A DNA stretch of 64,000 nucleotides. Source: Caulobacter sp. SL161. Lineage in GTDB: Bacteria; Pseudomonadota; Alphaproteobacteria; Caulobacterales; Caulobacteraceae. The translations under genes and the position numbers were made by a program. Position 1 is the stretch's first letter, and each line of letters begins with the position of its first letter. The notes below the pieces were generated by a model. It did no database searches, was not told where the DNA came from, and saw nothing but the letters and a program-made list of their open reading frames with translations. Where the stretch lies: NCBI RefSeq assembly GCF_026672375.1, contig NZ_JAPPRA010000001.1, positions 868,001 through 932,000 on the forward strand, written 5' to 3'. Below are positions 9,142 to 17,849 of the stretch, piece after piece.

Positions 9142-10388
9142 GGAACGAGCTCAAGAATACGGGAAAGTCCGTCGCGCGCCTCGCGGTCGCGACGCTCGAC
9201 GAAGTCGCGGGCCCGGGTCGCGCGCGCCCGCGCTGCGTCAGGATCGGCCAGATCGGCGGTGATCGCCTTCGCCAGGTCGCCTGGCGCGGTCACGACCACG
9301 CCGCCGACCGCTTCGAGGCCTGCATAGGCCGAGGTCCAGTTCTCGACAAACGGGCCGCTGATCGTCGGGCAGTCCAGTCGCGCGGCCTCCAGCGGATTGT
9401 GGCCGCCGATGTCGGGAACGAGGCTTCCGGCGATGACGCTGGTCCGCGCCAGGCGGAACCAGAGGCCCATCTCCCCCAGCGTGTCCGCGACGACGACGTC
9501 AGCGGGCTGTCCGGGCGACTGGTTGCGAAGCGACGCCGACAGGCCTCGCGCCTGGGTCAGGGCGACGATGGTGGGACCCCGCTCGACGTGACGGGGTGCG
9601 AGGATTACCGGGGGACGCTCTGGAAGCGCAGCGATGACATCCAGCGTGATCTCGTCTTCGCCAGGGTGTGTGCTGGCGATCAAAAGGGGCGGAATCGGGA
9701 ACCGCGCCTGCTCCACCGCCAGAGCCGCCGGATCGACCGGCAGCGGCCCCGCGCCGAACTTCAGGTCGGCCTCGCCCGCGACCCTGCCGCCGAGACTCTC
9801 GAAACGCTGATGCGCGCGCGCGTCCTGGGCTAGGATCAGGTCGAAGACGGAAAGCAGCCGGCGCGCGGCTTGCGGACGGGTGGACCAGCCGGCGAAGCTG
9901 CGATCCGACAGCTTGGCGGAGACCAGCGCCAGGCGCGTCCCGGCGGCCTTGGCCTCAAGCAAGAGGTTCGGCCAAAGCTCGCTTTCGACGAAGACAGCGA
10001 GGTCGGGTTTCCACCGCGCGATGAACCGTCTGGCGGCCCCCGGCGCATCGACGGGCGCGTACTGGTGGATCGTGCCGGGCGGCAGACGCTTGGCCAGCAG
10101 GGCGGCCGAGGTGGTGGTGCCGGAGGTCACCAGCACGGTGACCTTGGGCTTCTCGGCGCGAAGGCGTTCCACGAGCGGCAGGATCGACAGGCTCTCGCCG
10201 ACGCTGGCGCCATGCAGCCAGACGAGCGGACCATCAGGGCGGGGTGTATCGGCCCGCGCCAGCCGTTCGGCCAAACGGGCGGGATCCTCCTTGCCCCTGC
10301 GGGCGCGGTGGGTCAGCAGGGCCGGGGCGACGGGTTCGAGAAGGCCCGTGGCGGCCCGGTAGAGATTCAGCGCGTCTGGCCGGATCAC
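9138..10388 (-). CDS. waaA: 3-deoxy-D-manno-octulosonic-acid transferase (KDO transferase)
   Basis: 416 aa. Transfers Kdo from CMP-Kdo to lipid IVA. Landmarks: VWLHGASVGESLS (about 53-65, acceptor-side glycine/serine motif with catalytic Glu), FVESELWPNLL, and the C-terminal nucleotide-binding segment IAGSLVPDIGGHNPLEAA. Its 5' end overlaps the CDF gene stop by 4 bp and its 3' end overlaps lpxK by 4 bp, indicating a translationally coupled operon. Confidence 0.94.
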   Translation of the reverse strand: MIRPDALNLYRAATGLLEPVAPALLTHRARRGKEDPARLAERLARADTPRPDGPLVWLHGASVGESLSILPLVERLRAEKPKVTVLVTSGTTTSAALLAKRLPPGTIHQYAPVDAPGAARRFIARWKPDLAVFVESELWPNLLLEAKAAGTRLALVSAKLSDRSFAGWSTRPQAARRLLSVFDLILAQDARAHQRFESLGGRVAGEADLKFGAGPLPVDPAALAVEQARFPIPPLLIASTHPGEDEITLDVIAALPERPPVILAPRHVERGPTIVALTQARGLSASLRNQSPGQPADVVVADTLGEMGLWFRLARTSVIAGSLVPDIGGHNPLEAARLDCPTISGPFVENWTSAYAGLEAVGGVVVTAPGDLAKAITADLADPDAARARATRARDFVERRDREARDGLSRILELVP

Positions 10389-11428
10389 ACGACGTCCGCC
10401 GGCGCCAGGCGGCAGGCGTGCGCGCCATGGCTGCTTTCAACCTGGATGGTCACATGGCCGATGTTGAACCGGCTGGCCAGCTCGGCGCAGGTTTCGTGCA
10501 GGAACTGGTCGTGGTCGGCGTCCAGCGGTCGCACGACATGGGCGGTCATCGCCGTTTCGGTCGTGCTCATGGCCCAGATGTGCAGGTCGTGGACCTCGCT
10601 GACGCCCGGGCGCTCGGCCAGCCAGTCTCGGACCTTTTGGGTATCGATCCCGCGCGGCGTCGCGTCCAGGGCCAGGTCCAGCGAGTCGCGCAGCAGGCCC
10701 CAGGTGCCCAGCACGATGACCGCCACGATGACGAGGCTCACCACAGGGTCCAGCCACAGCCAGCCGGTGAAGGTCATGATCAGGGCCGCGATCACCACCC
10801 CGGCCGAGACGGCGGCGTCGGCCGCCATGTGCAGGAAGGCGCCGCGAATGTTCAGGTCTTCCTTGGAGCCCTTCATGAACATCAGCGCCGTGGCGGTGTT
10901 GATGACGATACCGATGGCCGCGACGATCATCACCGGGCCGGTCTCGATGGGCTGCGGCGCGGCGAAGCGACGGATGGCCTCCCAGGCGATGGCGCCCACC
11001 GCCACCAGCAGCAGGGCGGCGTTGGCCAGCGAGGCGAGGATCGTGCCCTTGCGCAGGCCATAGGTGCGCCGCGCGCTGGGCGCGCGCTTGGCCAGGATCG
11101 TCGCGCCCCAGGCCAACAGGAGCCCGAGCACGTCGGAGAGGTTATGGCCGGCGTCGGCGAGCAGCGCCAACGAGTGCGTGAAAATCCCCGCCCCCGCCTC
11201 GACGATGACGAAGCCGAGGTTCAGCGCCGTGCCGATCGCGAACGCGCGGCCGAAGTCCTTGGGGGCGTGATGGTGGTGGCCGTGATGCCCGTGGCCATGG
11301 TGATGATGCCCATGCCCATGCCCATGCCCATGCCCGTGCCCGTGGTCGTGGTCGTGACCATGATGGCCATGACCGTGGCCATGACCGTGGCCATGATCGT
11401 GAGCGTGTCCGTGGGCGTCTTGCGGCAT
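10385..11428 (-). CDS. Cation diffusion facilitator metal exporter with His-rich N-terminus
   Basis: CDF transporter of the CzcD/ZitB type, 347 aa from ATG 11428. Residues 5-54 are almost entirely His-Gly-Asp repeats; six helices follow, with the metal site ALLADAGHNLSDVLGLL (HxxxD) and a second HMAADAAVSAGV, then a cytoplasmic C-terminal domain (ESSHGAHACRLAP at the end). Expected to export Zn(II), perhaps Cd or Co, by proton antiport. ATG 11428 has AGGA at a good distance; ATG 11488 would overlap the upstream gene by 29 bp. It sits inside the LPS operon, an unusual position. Confidence 0.88.
   Translation of the reverse strand: MPQDAHGHAHDHGHGHGHGHGHHGHDHDHGHGHGHGHGHGHHHHGHGHHGHHHHAPKDFGRAFAIGTALNLGFVIVEAGAGIFTHSLALLADAGHNLSDVLGLLLAWGATILAKRAPSARRTYGLRKGTILASLANAALLLVAVGAIAWEAIRRFAAPQPIETGPVMIVAAIGIVINTATALMFMKGSKEDLNIRGAFLHMAADAAVSAGVVIAALIMTFTGWLWLDPVVSLVIVAVIVLGTWGLLRDSLDLALDATPRGIDTQKVRDWLAERPGVSEVHDLHIWAMSTTETAMTAHVVRPLDADHDQFLHETCAELASRFNIGHVTIQVESSHGAHACRLAPADVV
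11268..11425. repeat. Low-complexity tract encoding the His-rich CDF N-terminus
   Basis: Irregular 6-bp periodicity (CATGCC, CATGAC, CGTGGC units on the plus strand) that is coding on the minus strand as His-Gly/His-Asp repeats. A slippage-prone stretch; length is likely to vary between strains. Confidence 0.75.
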
Positions 11429-11459
11429 GGGTCCTACATCCCACCAAGCGGGGGAGGGA

Positions 11460-12173
11460 TCAATCTTTGGGCGCGGTTTCGCCGACAATGGCTTCCGCGC
11501 GGCGGGAAACGGCGCTCAGTCGCGCGCCCCAGGCCTCGACCAGAGCGTCGGGATCGTCGTCTCGACCGGCCTGAACGGGGCCGTCCCAGACCATGGCCGC
11601 CTTGGCGAAGGGCAGGGGGATGATGGTGCGGTCCCAGGTCTTCAGGCGGATGCAGGGATTGACCGCCACGCCGACGAACAGCACCGGCGCGCCGCTGACC
11701 CTTGCCAGGGCGATCGCGCCCTTCTGCATCACCTCGACGGGCCCGCGCGGACCGTCCGGCGTGATGGCCATGGCCCCGCCGTCCTTCACCCACTTGACCA
11801 TGTCGCGGAAGGCCTGCTCGCCGCCCTTGTTCTTGTTGGTGTCGGTCTTCTTCAGCGACGAGCCCCGGATCGACGGCAGGCCCAGGCGCGCGATCACCCG
11901 GGCGATGAACTCGCCGTCGCGCGACTGGCTGACCAGGACGCGGATCTCGGGCTTGTCTGGTCCCTGCGGCCAGGTCGCCGGCCCGACGGGCACCCGCGAA
12001 TGCCATAGCGCCAGGATCGCGCCGCCGCCGCTGGCTAGGGCCTCGGCCTGAACGCGGTCAGCGATCGCCTGGCCCTCGCGCGTCCAGCGCAGGGTCTTGT
12101 AGGTCAGCGCGATATAGCCCGAGAAGAAACGGGTCAGCGCGCCCATCACCCAGGGCGAACGAAGCGGTCTCAA
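11460..12173 (-). CDS. DUF374 lysophospholipid acyltransferase-family protein
   Basis: 237 aa. N-terminal membrane-associated helix (MGALTRFFSGYIALTYKTL), then AILALWHSRVP (the HSR variant typical of DUF374) and AITPDGPRGP. The family is related to PlsC/LpxL acyltransferases and is commonly encoded next to waaA in alphaproteobacteria, so a role in lipid A or LPS acylation is plausible but unproven. ATG overlaps the stop of the upstream MsbA-like gene by 4 bp. Confidence 0.82.
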   Translation of the reverse strand: MRPLRSPWVMGALTRFFSGYIALTYKTLRWTREGQAIADRVQAEALASGGGAILALWHSRVPVGPATWPQGPDKPEIRVLVSQSRDGEFIARVIARLGLPSIRGSSLKKTDTNKNKGGEQAFRDMVKWVKDGGAMAITPDGPRGPVEVMQKGAIALARVSGAPVLFVGVAVNPCIRLKTWDRTIIPLPFAKAAMVWDGPVQAGRDDDPDALVEAWGARLSAVSRRAEAIVGETAPKD

Positions 12174-13993
12174 GCCGTGATCTCCCCGTCCTGGTCGGGC
12201 GCCGGGTGGTCCAGATTCTGAGCCTTGGCGAGGCGCGCATAGAGACCGCCGGCGCGGACGAGCTCGGCATGCGAGCCCGTCTCCACGACCCGCCCCTTGT
12301 CGATCACATAGATGCGGTCGGCGTTCTTCACGGTCGACAGGCGGTGAGCGATCAGGATCGTCGTGCGGCCCGCCATCAGGCGCTCCAGCGCCGCCTGCAC
12401 CTGGGCCTCGCTCTCGGTGTCGAGCGCGCTGGTGGCCTCGTCCAGCAGCAGGATCGGCGCATCCTTCAGGAAGGCGCGGGCGATGGCGATGCGCTGGCGC
12501 TGACCGCCCGACAGGCGCGCGCCGCCCTCGCCGACCGGGGTGTCATAGCCCTCGGGCAGGGCCAGGATGAAGTCGTGGGCGGCGGCCTGGCGAGCGGCCG
12601 CTTCGATCTCCAGCTGGCTGGCCCCGGGTCGGGCGTAGGCGATGTTGGCGCGGATCGTGTCGTCGAACAGGAACGGCTCCTGGGTGACCAGGGCGATGCG
12701 GTCGCGCAAGCTGGCCAGGGTCACCGACCGCACGTCGTGACCGTCTATGGTCACCGCGCCGGCGTTCACGTCGTAAAAGCGGGGGATCAGGTTCAGGATC
12801 GAGCTCTTGCCGCCGCCAGAGGGGCCGACCAGGGCCACGGTCTCACCCTTGCGCGCCTGCAGGTTGACGCTCGACAGGGCCGGAATGTCCGCGCCGTACG
12901 AGAAGGTCGCGTCGGCCAGGGCGATCATGCTTTCGCCCGGCGGCAGGGCCTTGGCGTCGGCCGGATCGACGATGGTTGGGGCCACGTCCAGGGCCTCGAA
13001 CAGGCGACGGGCGGCGGTCAGCCCCTCGCTGAACACGGTCTGCAGGTTGGCGACCTGACGCAGGGACTGGGCCGCGATGCCCAGCAGGATCACGAACTTG
13101 AGGAACCCGCCTGGCGTGATCGGCGGCAGGGTGAAGGGGCCGACGACCAGCGCGCCGGTGATCGCCCGCCAGCCGGCGTAGGCGAAGACGGCGGCGATCA
13201 CCAGCTGCGAGAAGAGTTCTGTGGCGGGAGCGGCCATGGCGCGGGCGTTGCTGCCCTTGATCAGGTGGCGCTGGCGGCGCTCGACCACAGCGGCGACGCG
13301 GGCCTCCTCATAGGCCTCGCGGTTCTCCATCTTGACGATCTTGACCCCGTCCAGGCTCTCCATGATCGCGGTGGAGAGGTTGGAGGTCTCGCCCATGGCC
13401 CCCTTGGCGGCCTTGGTCGTGCGCTTGGAGAAGTGGCGGATCACCCCGCTGACGCCCGGCACGATGATCAGCACGCCGGCGGCCAGGATCGGATCGCTGT
13501 TGAACAGCGCCCACAGGGTGATGGCGACGATCAGGGCTTCGCGGACATAGTTGATGACGCCGGTGGTCGCCGCCTCGCGGATCAGGCCGGCGTCGTAGAG
13601 CACCGAGGCGACATAGGAGCCCGAGTGAGCGCCGCGCAGGCGGGCCAGGTCCGCCCGGATCAGCCGGCCGAACAGGCGCGTCTGCATGTCCCCGACTACG
13701 CCGTTGCCGATGCGGTTGATCAGGCTGGCCTGGATCACCTGGAAGACGCCGCGCGCCACGGCCAGGCCAGCGATGGTCAGAGGCACCCAGATCAGGGCGC
13801 CGGGCTGGGGATGAGCGATCAATTTGTCGACGGCGGGCTCGACATATTCGCCCAGCATCACCGTCAGTCGCGCCACGATCACTGCGCTGATCATCGAGAC
13901 CAGGAAGCCCTTCCAGCGCGGCTGGAGGAATTCGCGCCACATCCGGCCCATCAGGGCGCGGTTCGAGGGCTGCGGACGATCCTGTGCGGTCAT
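12170..13993 (-). CDS. MsbA-like lipid/LPS ABC exporter (fused TMD-NBD)
   Basis: 607-residue half-transporter: six membrane helices in residues 20-330, then an ATPase domain with Walker [14 protein letters not shown], signature [14 protein letters not shown], Walker [14 protein letters not shown] and switch His in IAHRLSTV. First gene of the minus-strand run msbA-DUF374-CDF-waaA-lpxK, so it most likely flips lipid A core or a related lipid; other drug or lipid exporters of this class cannot be excluded. The gap to the divergent phosphatase gene (13994-14148) should contain its promoter. Confidence 0.88.
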   Translation of the reverse strand: MTAQDRPQPSNRALMGRMWREFLQPRWKGFLVSMISAVIVARLTVMLGEYVEPAVDKLIAHPQPGALIWVPLTIAGLAVARGVFQVIQASLINRIGNGVVGDMQTRLFGRLIRADLARLRGAHSGSYVASVLYDAGLIREAATTGVINYVREALIVAITLWALFNSDPILAAGVLIIVPGVSGVIRHFSKRTTKAAKGAMGETSNLSTAIMESLDGVKIVKMENREAYEEARVAAVVERRQRHLIKGSNARAMAAPATELFSQLVIAAVFAYAGWRAITGALVVGPFTLPPITPGGFLKFVILLGIAAQSLRQVANLQTVFSEGLTAARRLFEALDVAPTIVDPADAKALPPGESMIALADATFSYGADIPALSSVNLQARKGETVALVGPSGGGKSSILNLIPRFYDVNAGAVTIDGHDVRSVTLASLRDRIALVTQEPFLFDDTIRANIAYARPGASQLEIEAAARQAAAHDFILALPEGYDTPVGEGGARLSGGQRQRIAIARAFLKDAPILLLDEATSALDTESEAQVQAALERLMAGRTTILIAHRLSTVKNADRIYVIDKGRVVETGSHAELVRAGGLYARLAKAQNLDHPAPDQDGEITA

Positions 13994-14148
13994 GGGGGAG
14001 GGGTCGGATTTCGGGAGGAGGCTGTCAAGGACGCGCGGGACGCACTGGCGTCGAAAAGCGACGCTCTGAAGGCGGATCGTCGCTGGATTTTGCCTTTCGC
14101 GGGCTATGCCCCTACTTAGACCCAGATTTTCCGAAGGATCGCGCCGCC

Positions 14149-14815
14149 TTGGCCAAGTTCGACCTGACCACGCCCTGGGGCCGGTTCAAGACCTATCTCC
14201 ACTATCTGTGGAATGACCACGCCTATCTGCGGCTGGGCTTTTCCAACGCCCACTGGATCAGCCCGGAGCTCGTCCGCGCCAACCAGCCCTGGCCGTTCCA
14301 GCTGGCCTGGTGGAAGAGGCGCGGGATCAAGACGATCGTGAACCTGCGCGGCGGCTTCGACGGCAGCTTCTATGCGCTGGAGAAGGACGCCTGCGAGCGC
14401 CTGGGCCTGAACTTCGTCGACTTCGTGATCACTTCGCGAGAGGTCCCGATCCGCGAGCGGGTGCGCGGCGCCAAGGAACTGTTTGAGCGGATCGAGTATC
14501 CGGCCCTGATGCACTGCAAGTCCGGCGCAGACCGGGCTGGGATCATGAGCGTGTTCTATGCCCACTATCGCCTGGGCCAGCCGATCACGCGAGGCGATGA
14601 AGCAGCTGGGCCCGCGCTACCTGCACATCAAGCACGGCAACACCGGCGTGCTGGACTATGTCTTCGAGCAGTACCTGGAGAAGGGCGAGCCCCAGGGTCT
14701 GAGCTTCAGCGACTGGGTCGAGAGCGACGACTACGACCCGGTCGAGATGAAGAAGACCTTCCGCGCCGGCATGCTGGGCAAGGTGCTGACCGACAAGATC
14801 CTGCGGCGGGAGTGA
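14149..14815 (+). pseudogene. Protein tyrosine phosphatase-like gene with a +1 frameshift
   Basis: Residues from TTG 14149 (LAKFDLTTPWGRFKTYL...) read cleanly through the Cys-X5-Arg phosphatase loop HCKSGADRAG, then lose family-like sequence after LGQPIT. The natural continuation (EAMKQLGPRYLHIKHG ... GKVLTDKILRRE, ending at 14815) is in the next frame. The switch falls between 14590 and 14597, where one extra base (CGAG where CAG would restore Q-A-M-K) explains it. Unrepaired, the frame runs to 14859 with an unrelated tail. Dual-specificity/tyrosine phosphatase of the DSP-like bacterial type, about 220 aa when intact. It may be a real mutation or a sequence error. The TTG start is inferred from AAGGA at 14134-14138. 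Confidence 0.72.
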
Positions 14816-14819
14816 AGAT

Positions 14820-14933
14820 GCTCCCCCGTGATACGGGGGAGCTGTCGCGGAGCGACTGAGGGTGCCAGCTGGAAATTGGCTGAGTTAGCCCCCTCCGGCC
14901 CTCTGGGCCACCTCCCCCGCGATGCGGGGGAGG
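14820..14933. repeat. Two GC-rich intergenic palindromes
   Basis: Palindrome 1 (14820-14842): GCTCCCCCGT, GAT, ACGGGGGAGC. Palindrome 2 (14911-14933): CCTCCCCCGC, GAT, GCGGGGGAGG. Both have perfect 10-bp arms and the same GAT centre, separated by about 68 bp rich in CCCTCCGGCC-type sequence. They fill the convergent gap between the phosphatase gene and the DUF4170 gene. Probably a composite of one dispersed intergenic repeat family; it could also terminate both transcripts. Confidence 0.75.
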
Positions 14934-14945
14934 AACTTAGCACCC

Positions 14946-15170
14946 TCACCCCTCGCTCGGATCCAGCAGCTTGTGGGCGTGGATGATGAAGTAGCGGGCG
15001 TGGGCGTTGTCGACCGTGGCCTGGGCCTTGGCCTTCCAGGCCTTGTGGGCCTCGTCGTAGCTCGGATAGGCGCCGACGAACTCGACCTTGGAGAGGTCAC
15101 GGAATTCGACGCCCGCGACGTCCTTAAGCTCGCCGCCGACTACGATATGAAGAAGCTGCTTGTCAGGCAT
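14946..15170 (-). CDS. Small DUF4170-type protein
   Basis: 74 residues from ATG 15170 (AGGA about 9 bp upstream on the minus strand; TTG 15179 is too close to it). Soluble, mixed alpha/beta, with a conserved-looking block DLSKVEFVGAYPSYDEAHKAWKA split here as in the family and a C-terminal FIIHAHKLLDP. Small proteins of this kind are typically found beside the CysQ-like phosphatase in the alphaproteobacterial pmbA-cysQ-waaA neighbourhood. Function unknown. Confidence 0.7.
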   Translation of the reverse strand: MPDKQLLHIVVGGELKDVAGVEFRDLSKVEFVGAYPSYDEAHKAWKAKAQATVDNAHARYFIIHAHKLLDPSEG

Positions 15171-15199
15171 TTTGAGCAAGTTCCTGCGAGGAATTATGG

Positions 15200-15979
15200 T
15201 TATGGCAGCTCGATATGCCCGACACGGTTAAGGATCAATGGCGCAAGCGCGCGATTGGCGCAAACCAGGCTCGGAACCTGCGGAACGGGCCGATTATAGG
15301 CGTAGGGGCGGCCCTTGTGATCACTGAGCGCCGCGCCGGCGCGCTGGCAGATCAGGTCGGCGGCCGCCACGTCCCACTCGCTTTTGGGGGACAGCGCCAC
15401 GGCGGCGTCGAACGCGCCGGCGGCGACGAGGCACGCCCGATAGGCGATGGAGTTGCGGGTCTCGATCCGCATGGTCGGCCACGGCTCGCGCCAGGCGGGG
15501 TGGGCGAACATCTTGGCGTCGCCCAGCATGGCCGCGCCTTCCAGCGCCTCGGTGGCGCTGGGGGCGATCGGCGCGCCGTTCAGAGTGGCCGGCCCCTGCA
15601 GGGTGGCGGCGTAGGTCTCGTCCAGGGCGGGGGCGTGGACCACGGCGGCGATGGGCTGGCCGTCCTCGACCACGGCGATCGACACTGCAAACCAGGGCTT
15701 GCCCTTCATGAAGGCGACCGTGCCGTCGATCGGATCGACCACGAACTGTCGTCCGGTCGCCAGACGCGCCGGGTCGTCGGCGGTTTCTTCCGACAGCCAG
15801 CCATAGTCCGGGCGTTCGGCGCGCAGCTCGGTGCGCAGCAGGGTGTCGACGGCGAGGTCGGCGTCTGTGACCGGCGAGCCGCCTTCCTTGGACCAGATCG
15901 TCAGGCCGCTCTCGCGCGCGCCGAGCGCCAGTTCGCCCGCCTCCCGCGCTGCGGCGATGATCAGGTCCAGGTCGTTCAT
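15200..15979 (-). CDS. Inositol monophosphatase-family phosphatase (CysQ-like, 3'(2'),5'-bisphosphate nucleotidase)
   Basis: 259 aa Li-sensitive phosphatase fold: metal-binding Glu in WLSEETADD (about 66-74), VDPIDGTVAFM (about 89-99) and WDVAAADLI near 210. CysQ proteins hydrolyse 3'-phosphoadenosine 5'-phosphate, but inositol monophosphatase or histidinol phosphatase activity is possible in this family. ATG overlaps the stop of pmbA by 4 bp, so the two are translationally coupled. Confidence 0.84.
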   Translation of the reverse strand: MNDLDLIIAAAREAGELALGARESGLTIWSKEGGSPVTDADLAVDTLLRTELRAERPDYGWLSEETADDPARLATGRQFVVDPIDGTVAFMKGKPWFAVSIAVVEDGQPIAAVVHAPALDETYAATLQGPATLNGAPIAPSATEALEGAAMLGDAKMFAHPAWREPWPTMRIETRNSIAYRACLVAAGAFDAAVALSPKSEWDVAAADLICQRAGAALSDHKGRPYAYNRPVPQVPSLVCANRALAPLILNRVGHIELP

Positions 15980-17307
15980 TTGCCCGCGATCGCCAGGGCG
16001 TCGACCAAGAGGGAGGGGCTGTTGCTGGCGCCGCGGAACTCGAGATCCGAGCCCGGTACGAGGCGGGCGTAGATGTCGATCAGGTTGCCGGCGACGGTGA
16101 TCTCGGTGACCGGGCCGGTGCTTTCGCCGTTTTCGAACCAGTAGCCCGAACAGCCGACCGACCAGTCGCCGGTGTTGCCGTTCAGCGAGGGGCCGAACAT
16201 CGAGGTGACGACCAGACCCGTTCCGGCGTCCTGCATCAGCCCCTTCAGGTCCTGGGTTCCTGGTTGGAGCGTCAGGTTGTGGGTCGAGACGCCGGACGGA
16301 CCCGCCAGGCCGCGCGAGGCGTGGCCGGTGGTGACCAGACCCAGCTGCCTGGCCGAGCTGGTGTTCAGCAGCCAGGTGGTCAGCACGCCGTCCTCGATCA
16401 GGGCGCGGGCTTGCGTGGCCACGCCCTCATCGTCGAAGGGCGCCGAGCCGAGGCCGCGCACCCGGTGCGGGTCTTCCAGCAGGTTGACGCCCTTGGCGAA
16501 GATCGCCTGGCCCAGCTTGTCCTTCAGGAACGAGGTGCCGCGCGCGATCGACGGGCCGGAGATCGCGCCCAGCAGCGGGCCGATCAGGCTCATGGCCAGG
16601 CGGTTTTCGAAGATCACCGGCGCGGTGGTGGAGGCGATCTTGCGTGGGTTCAGGCGGGCCACGGCCTGGCGGCCGGCCGCCATGCCGATATCGCCCGCCG
16701 CCGGCAGATCGCCGAAGTGGCGGGCCGAACGCCCCTCGCCGCCGCGCTCCATGCCAGCGCCCTCGCCCGCGATGGCCGAGGCCGAGATGGAGTGGCCCGT
16801 GGCTGCATGCGCGCCGTGGAAGCCGTCGCTGGTCACCAGGGCCCAGCGCGACGACGACCAAGTGGCCGAGCCGCCATCGGAATTGGTGACGCCCTTGACC
16901 GCGCGGGCGTGCGCCTCGGCGGTGCGGGCCTGGGTCTCCAGGGTCTCGGCCGAGGGCTCGTAGGCGTCGATCAGATCAAGGTCGGGGAACGGACCGCCCG
17001 CGAGGCGATCCTGGGGGGCGAGGCTGGCATAGGGATCTTCCGGCGCCAGGCGGGCCATGGCGACAGCGCGCTCGATCAGCTTGGCGCGGGCCTCGGACGA
17101 AATGTCGGAGCCGGATACGGTGGCGCTGCGCTGACCGATGAAGACCCGCAGGCCAAGGTCCCGCGCCTCCTCGCGCTCGACCTCTTCCAGCTCGCCCAGG
17201 CGAACGGAAACCGAAAGGGATTGGCGCTCGGCGAAGACAGCCTCGGCCGCGTCGGCCCCGGCCTTGCGCGCGGCGGCGACCACGTCATGCAGCAGATTAT
17301 CGTCCAT
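15976..17307 (-). CDS. pmbA: TldD/PmbA-family metallopeptidase
   Basis: 443 aa, typical PmbA length. N-terminal region VRLGELEEVEREEARDLGLRVFIGQRSATVSGSD (shown here only as a landmark, about 35-68, written in two parts: VRLGELEEVEREEARDLG and LRVFIGQRSA), mid region with GSAPFDDEGV and C-terminal VTEITVAGNL. PmbA forms a heterodimer with TldD that degrades unfolded peptides; TldD carries the zinc site and is not in this window. First gene of the pmbA-cysQ-like pair. Confidence 0.87.
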   Translation of the reverse strand: MDDNLLHDVVAAARKAGADAAEAVFAERQSLSVSVRLGELEEVEREEARDLGLRVFIGQRSATVSGSDISSEARAKLIERAVAMARLAPEDPYASLAPQDRLAGGPFPDLDLIDAYEPSAETLETQARTAEAHARAVKGVTNSDGGSATWSSSRWALVTSDGFHGAHAATGHSISASAIAGEGAGMERGGEGRSARHFGDLPAAGDIGMAAGRQAVARLNPRKIASTTAPVIFENRLAMSLIGPLLGAISGPSIARGTSFLKDKLGQAIFAKGVNLLEDPHRVRGLGSAPFDDEGVATQARALIEDGVLTTWLLNTSSARQLGLVTTGHASRGLAGPSGVSTHNLTLQPGTQDLKGLMQDAGTGLVVTSMFGPSLNGNTGDWSVGCSGYWFENGESTGPVTEITVAGNLIDIYARLVPGSDLEFRGASNSPSLLVDALAIAGK

Positions 17308-17328
17308 GCGGTCTTATGGACGTGATCT

Positions 17329-17351
17329 CCTCCCCCGTGCAACGGGGGAGG
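17329..17351. repeat. GC-rich intergenic palindrome
   Basis: CCTCCCCCGT, GCA, ACGGGGGAGG: perfect 10-bp arms, 22 bp upstream of the pmbA start and 12 bp after the stop of the MAPEG gene. Same family as the palindromes near 8.1, 14.8, 14.9 and 29.6 kb. Confidence 0.75.
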
Positions 17352-17362
17352 ACAATTCGTAG

Positions 17363-17764
17363 CTACCCGATGGCCGACAGCAGCAGGGCCACACCGGCGA
17401 AGATATAGGCCAGCCAGGTCGCCACCATGCCCACGGCGCGCGGGATCGAGGCCCCGCCGCTGTTGGACAGGCCGATGGCGTGAACCACGCGGCCGGCGAA
17501 CAGGATGAAGCCCACCACGTGGATCGCCAGGGGCGCGGCGCCGGCGACGGCCAGAACCGCCAGGGCGGCGATGCCCGACGGAATGTACTCCGAGGCGTTG
17601 CCGAAGGCGCGGATGGCGCGGGCGAGTTCAGGAATGCCCTCGTCGCCCAGGGCCACCTTGTGCTTCTGGCGCAGGCGCACGACCAGCAGCGAGAGGATCA
17701 GCAGCAGAAAGAGATTGAGGCCGGCCCAGAGCGCCGCAGCGTGGCCGGAAACGATCGTGTCCAT
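17363..17764 (-). CDS. MAPEG-family membrane protein
   Basis: 133 residues from ATG 17764, four hydrophobic helices. Landmarks of the MAPEG (membrane-associated eicosanoid/glutathione) family: VVRLRQKHKVALGDEG after helix 1, then ARAIRAFGNASEYIPSG and FAGRVVHAIGLS. Bacterial members have glutathione transferase or peroxidase activity in some cases; activity is not predictable here. The longer in-frame leader to 17839 is poly-polar and unlikely to be translated. Confidence 0.82.
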   Translation of the reverse strand: MDTIVSGHAAALWAGLNLFLLLILSLLVVRLRQKHKVALGDEGIPELARAIRAFGNASEYIPSGIAALAVLAVAGAAPLAIHVVGFILFAGRVVHAIGLSNSGGASIPRAVGMVATWLAYIFAGVALLLSAIG

Positions 17765-17849
17765 GGTCTTTTCGTCGTCCTTACGCCCGCTCCCCCCGGA
17801 GCGGAGCGCCATATGAGGCCTTCCGCCCGGGATCGGCAACCCGGCGTGC

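Noticed and set aside
11268..11425. Short-period repeat that could look like a CRISPR or tandem array
   Set aside because: It is the His-rich coding tract of the CDF transporter; unit length is 6 bp with no spacers.
12206..14119. Plus-strand open frame of about 637 codons opposite the MsbA-like gene
   Set aside because: Antisense to a well-supported ABC exporter; composition is the Gln/Asp/His/Gly bias expected from reverse-frame reading.
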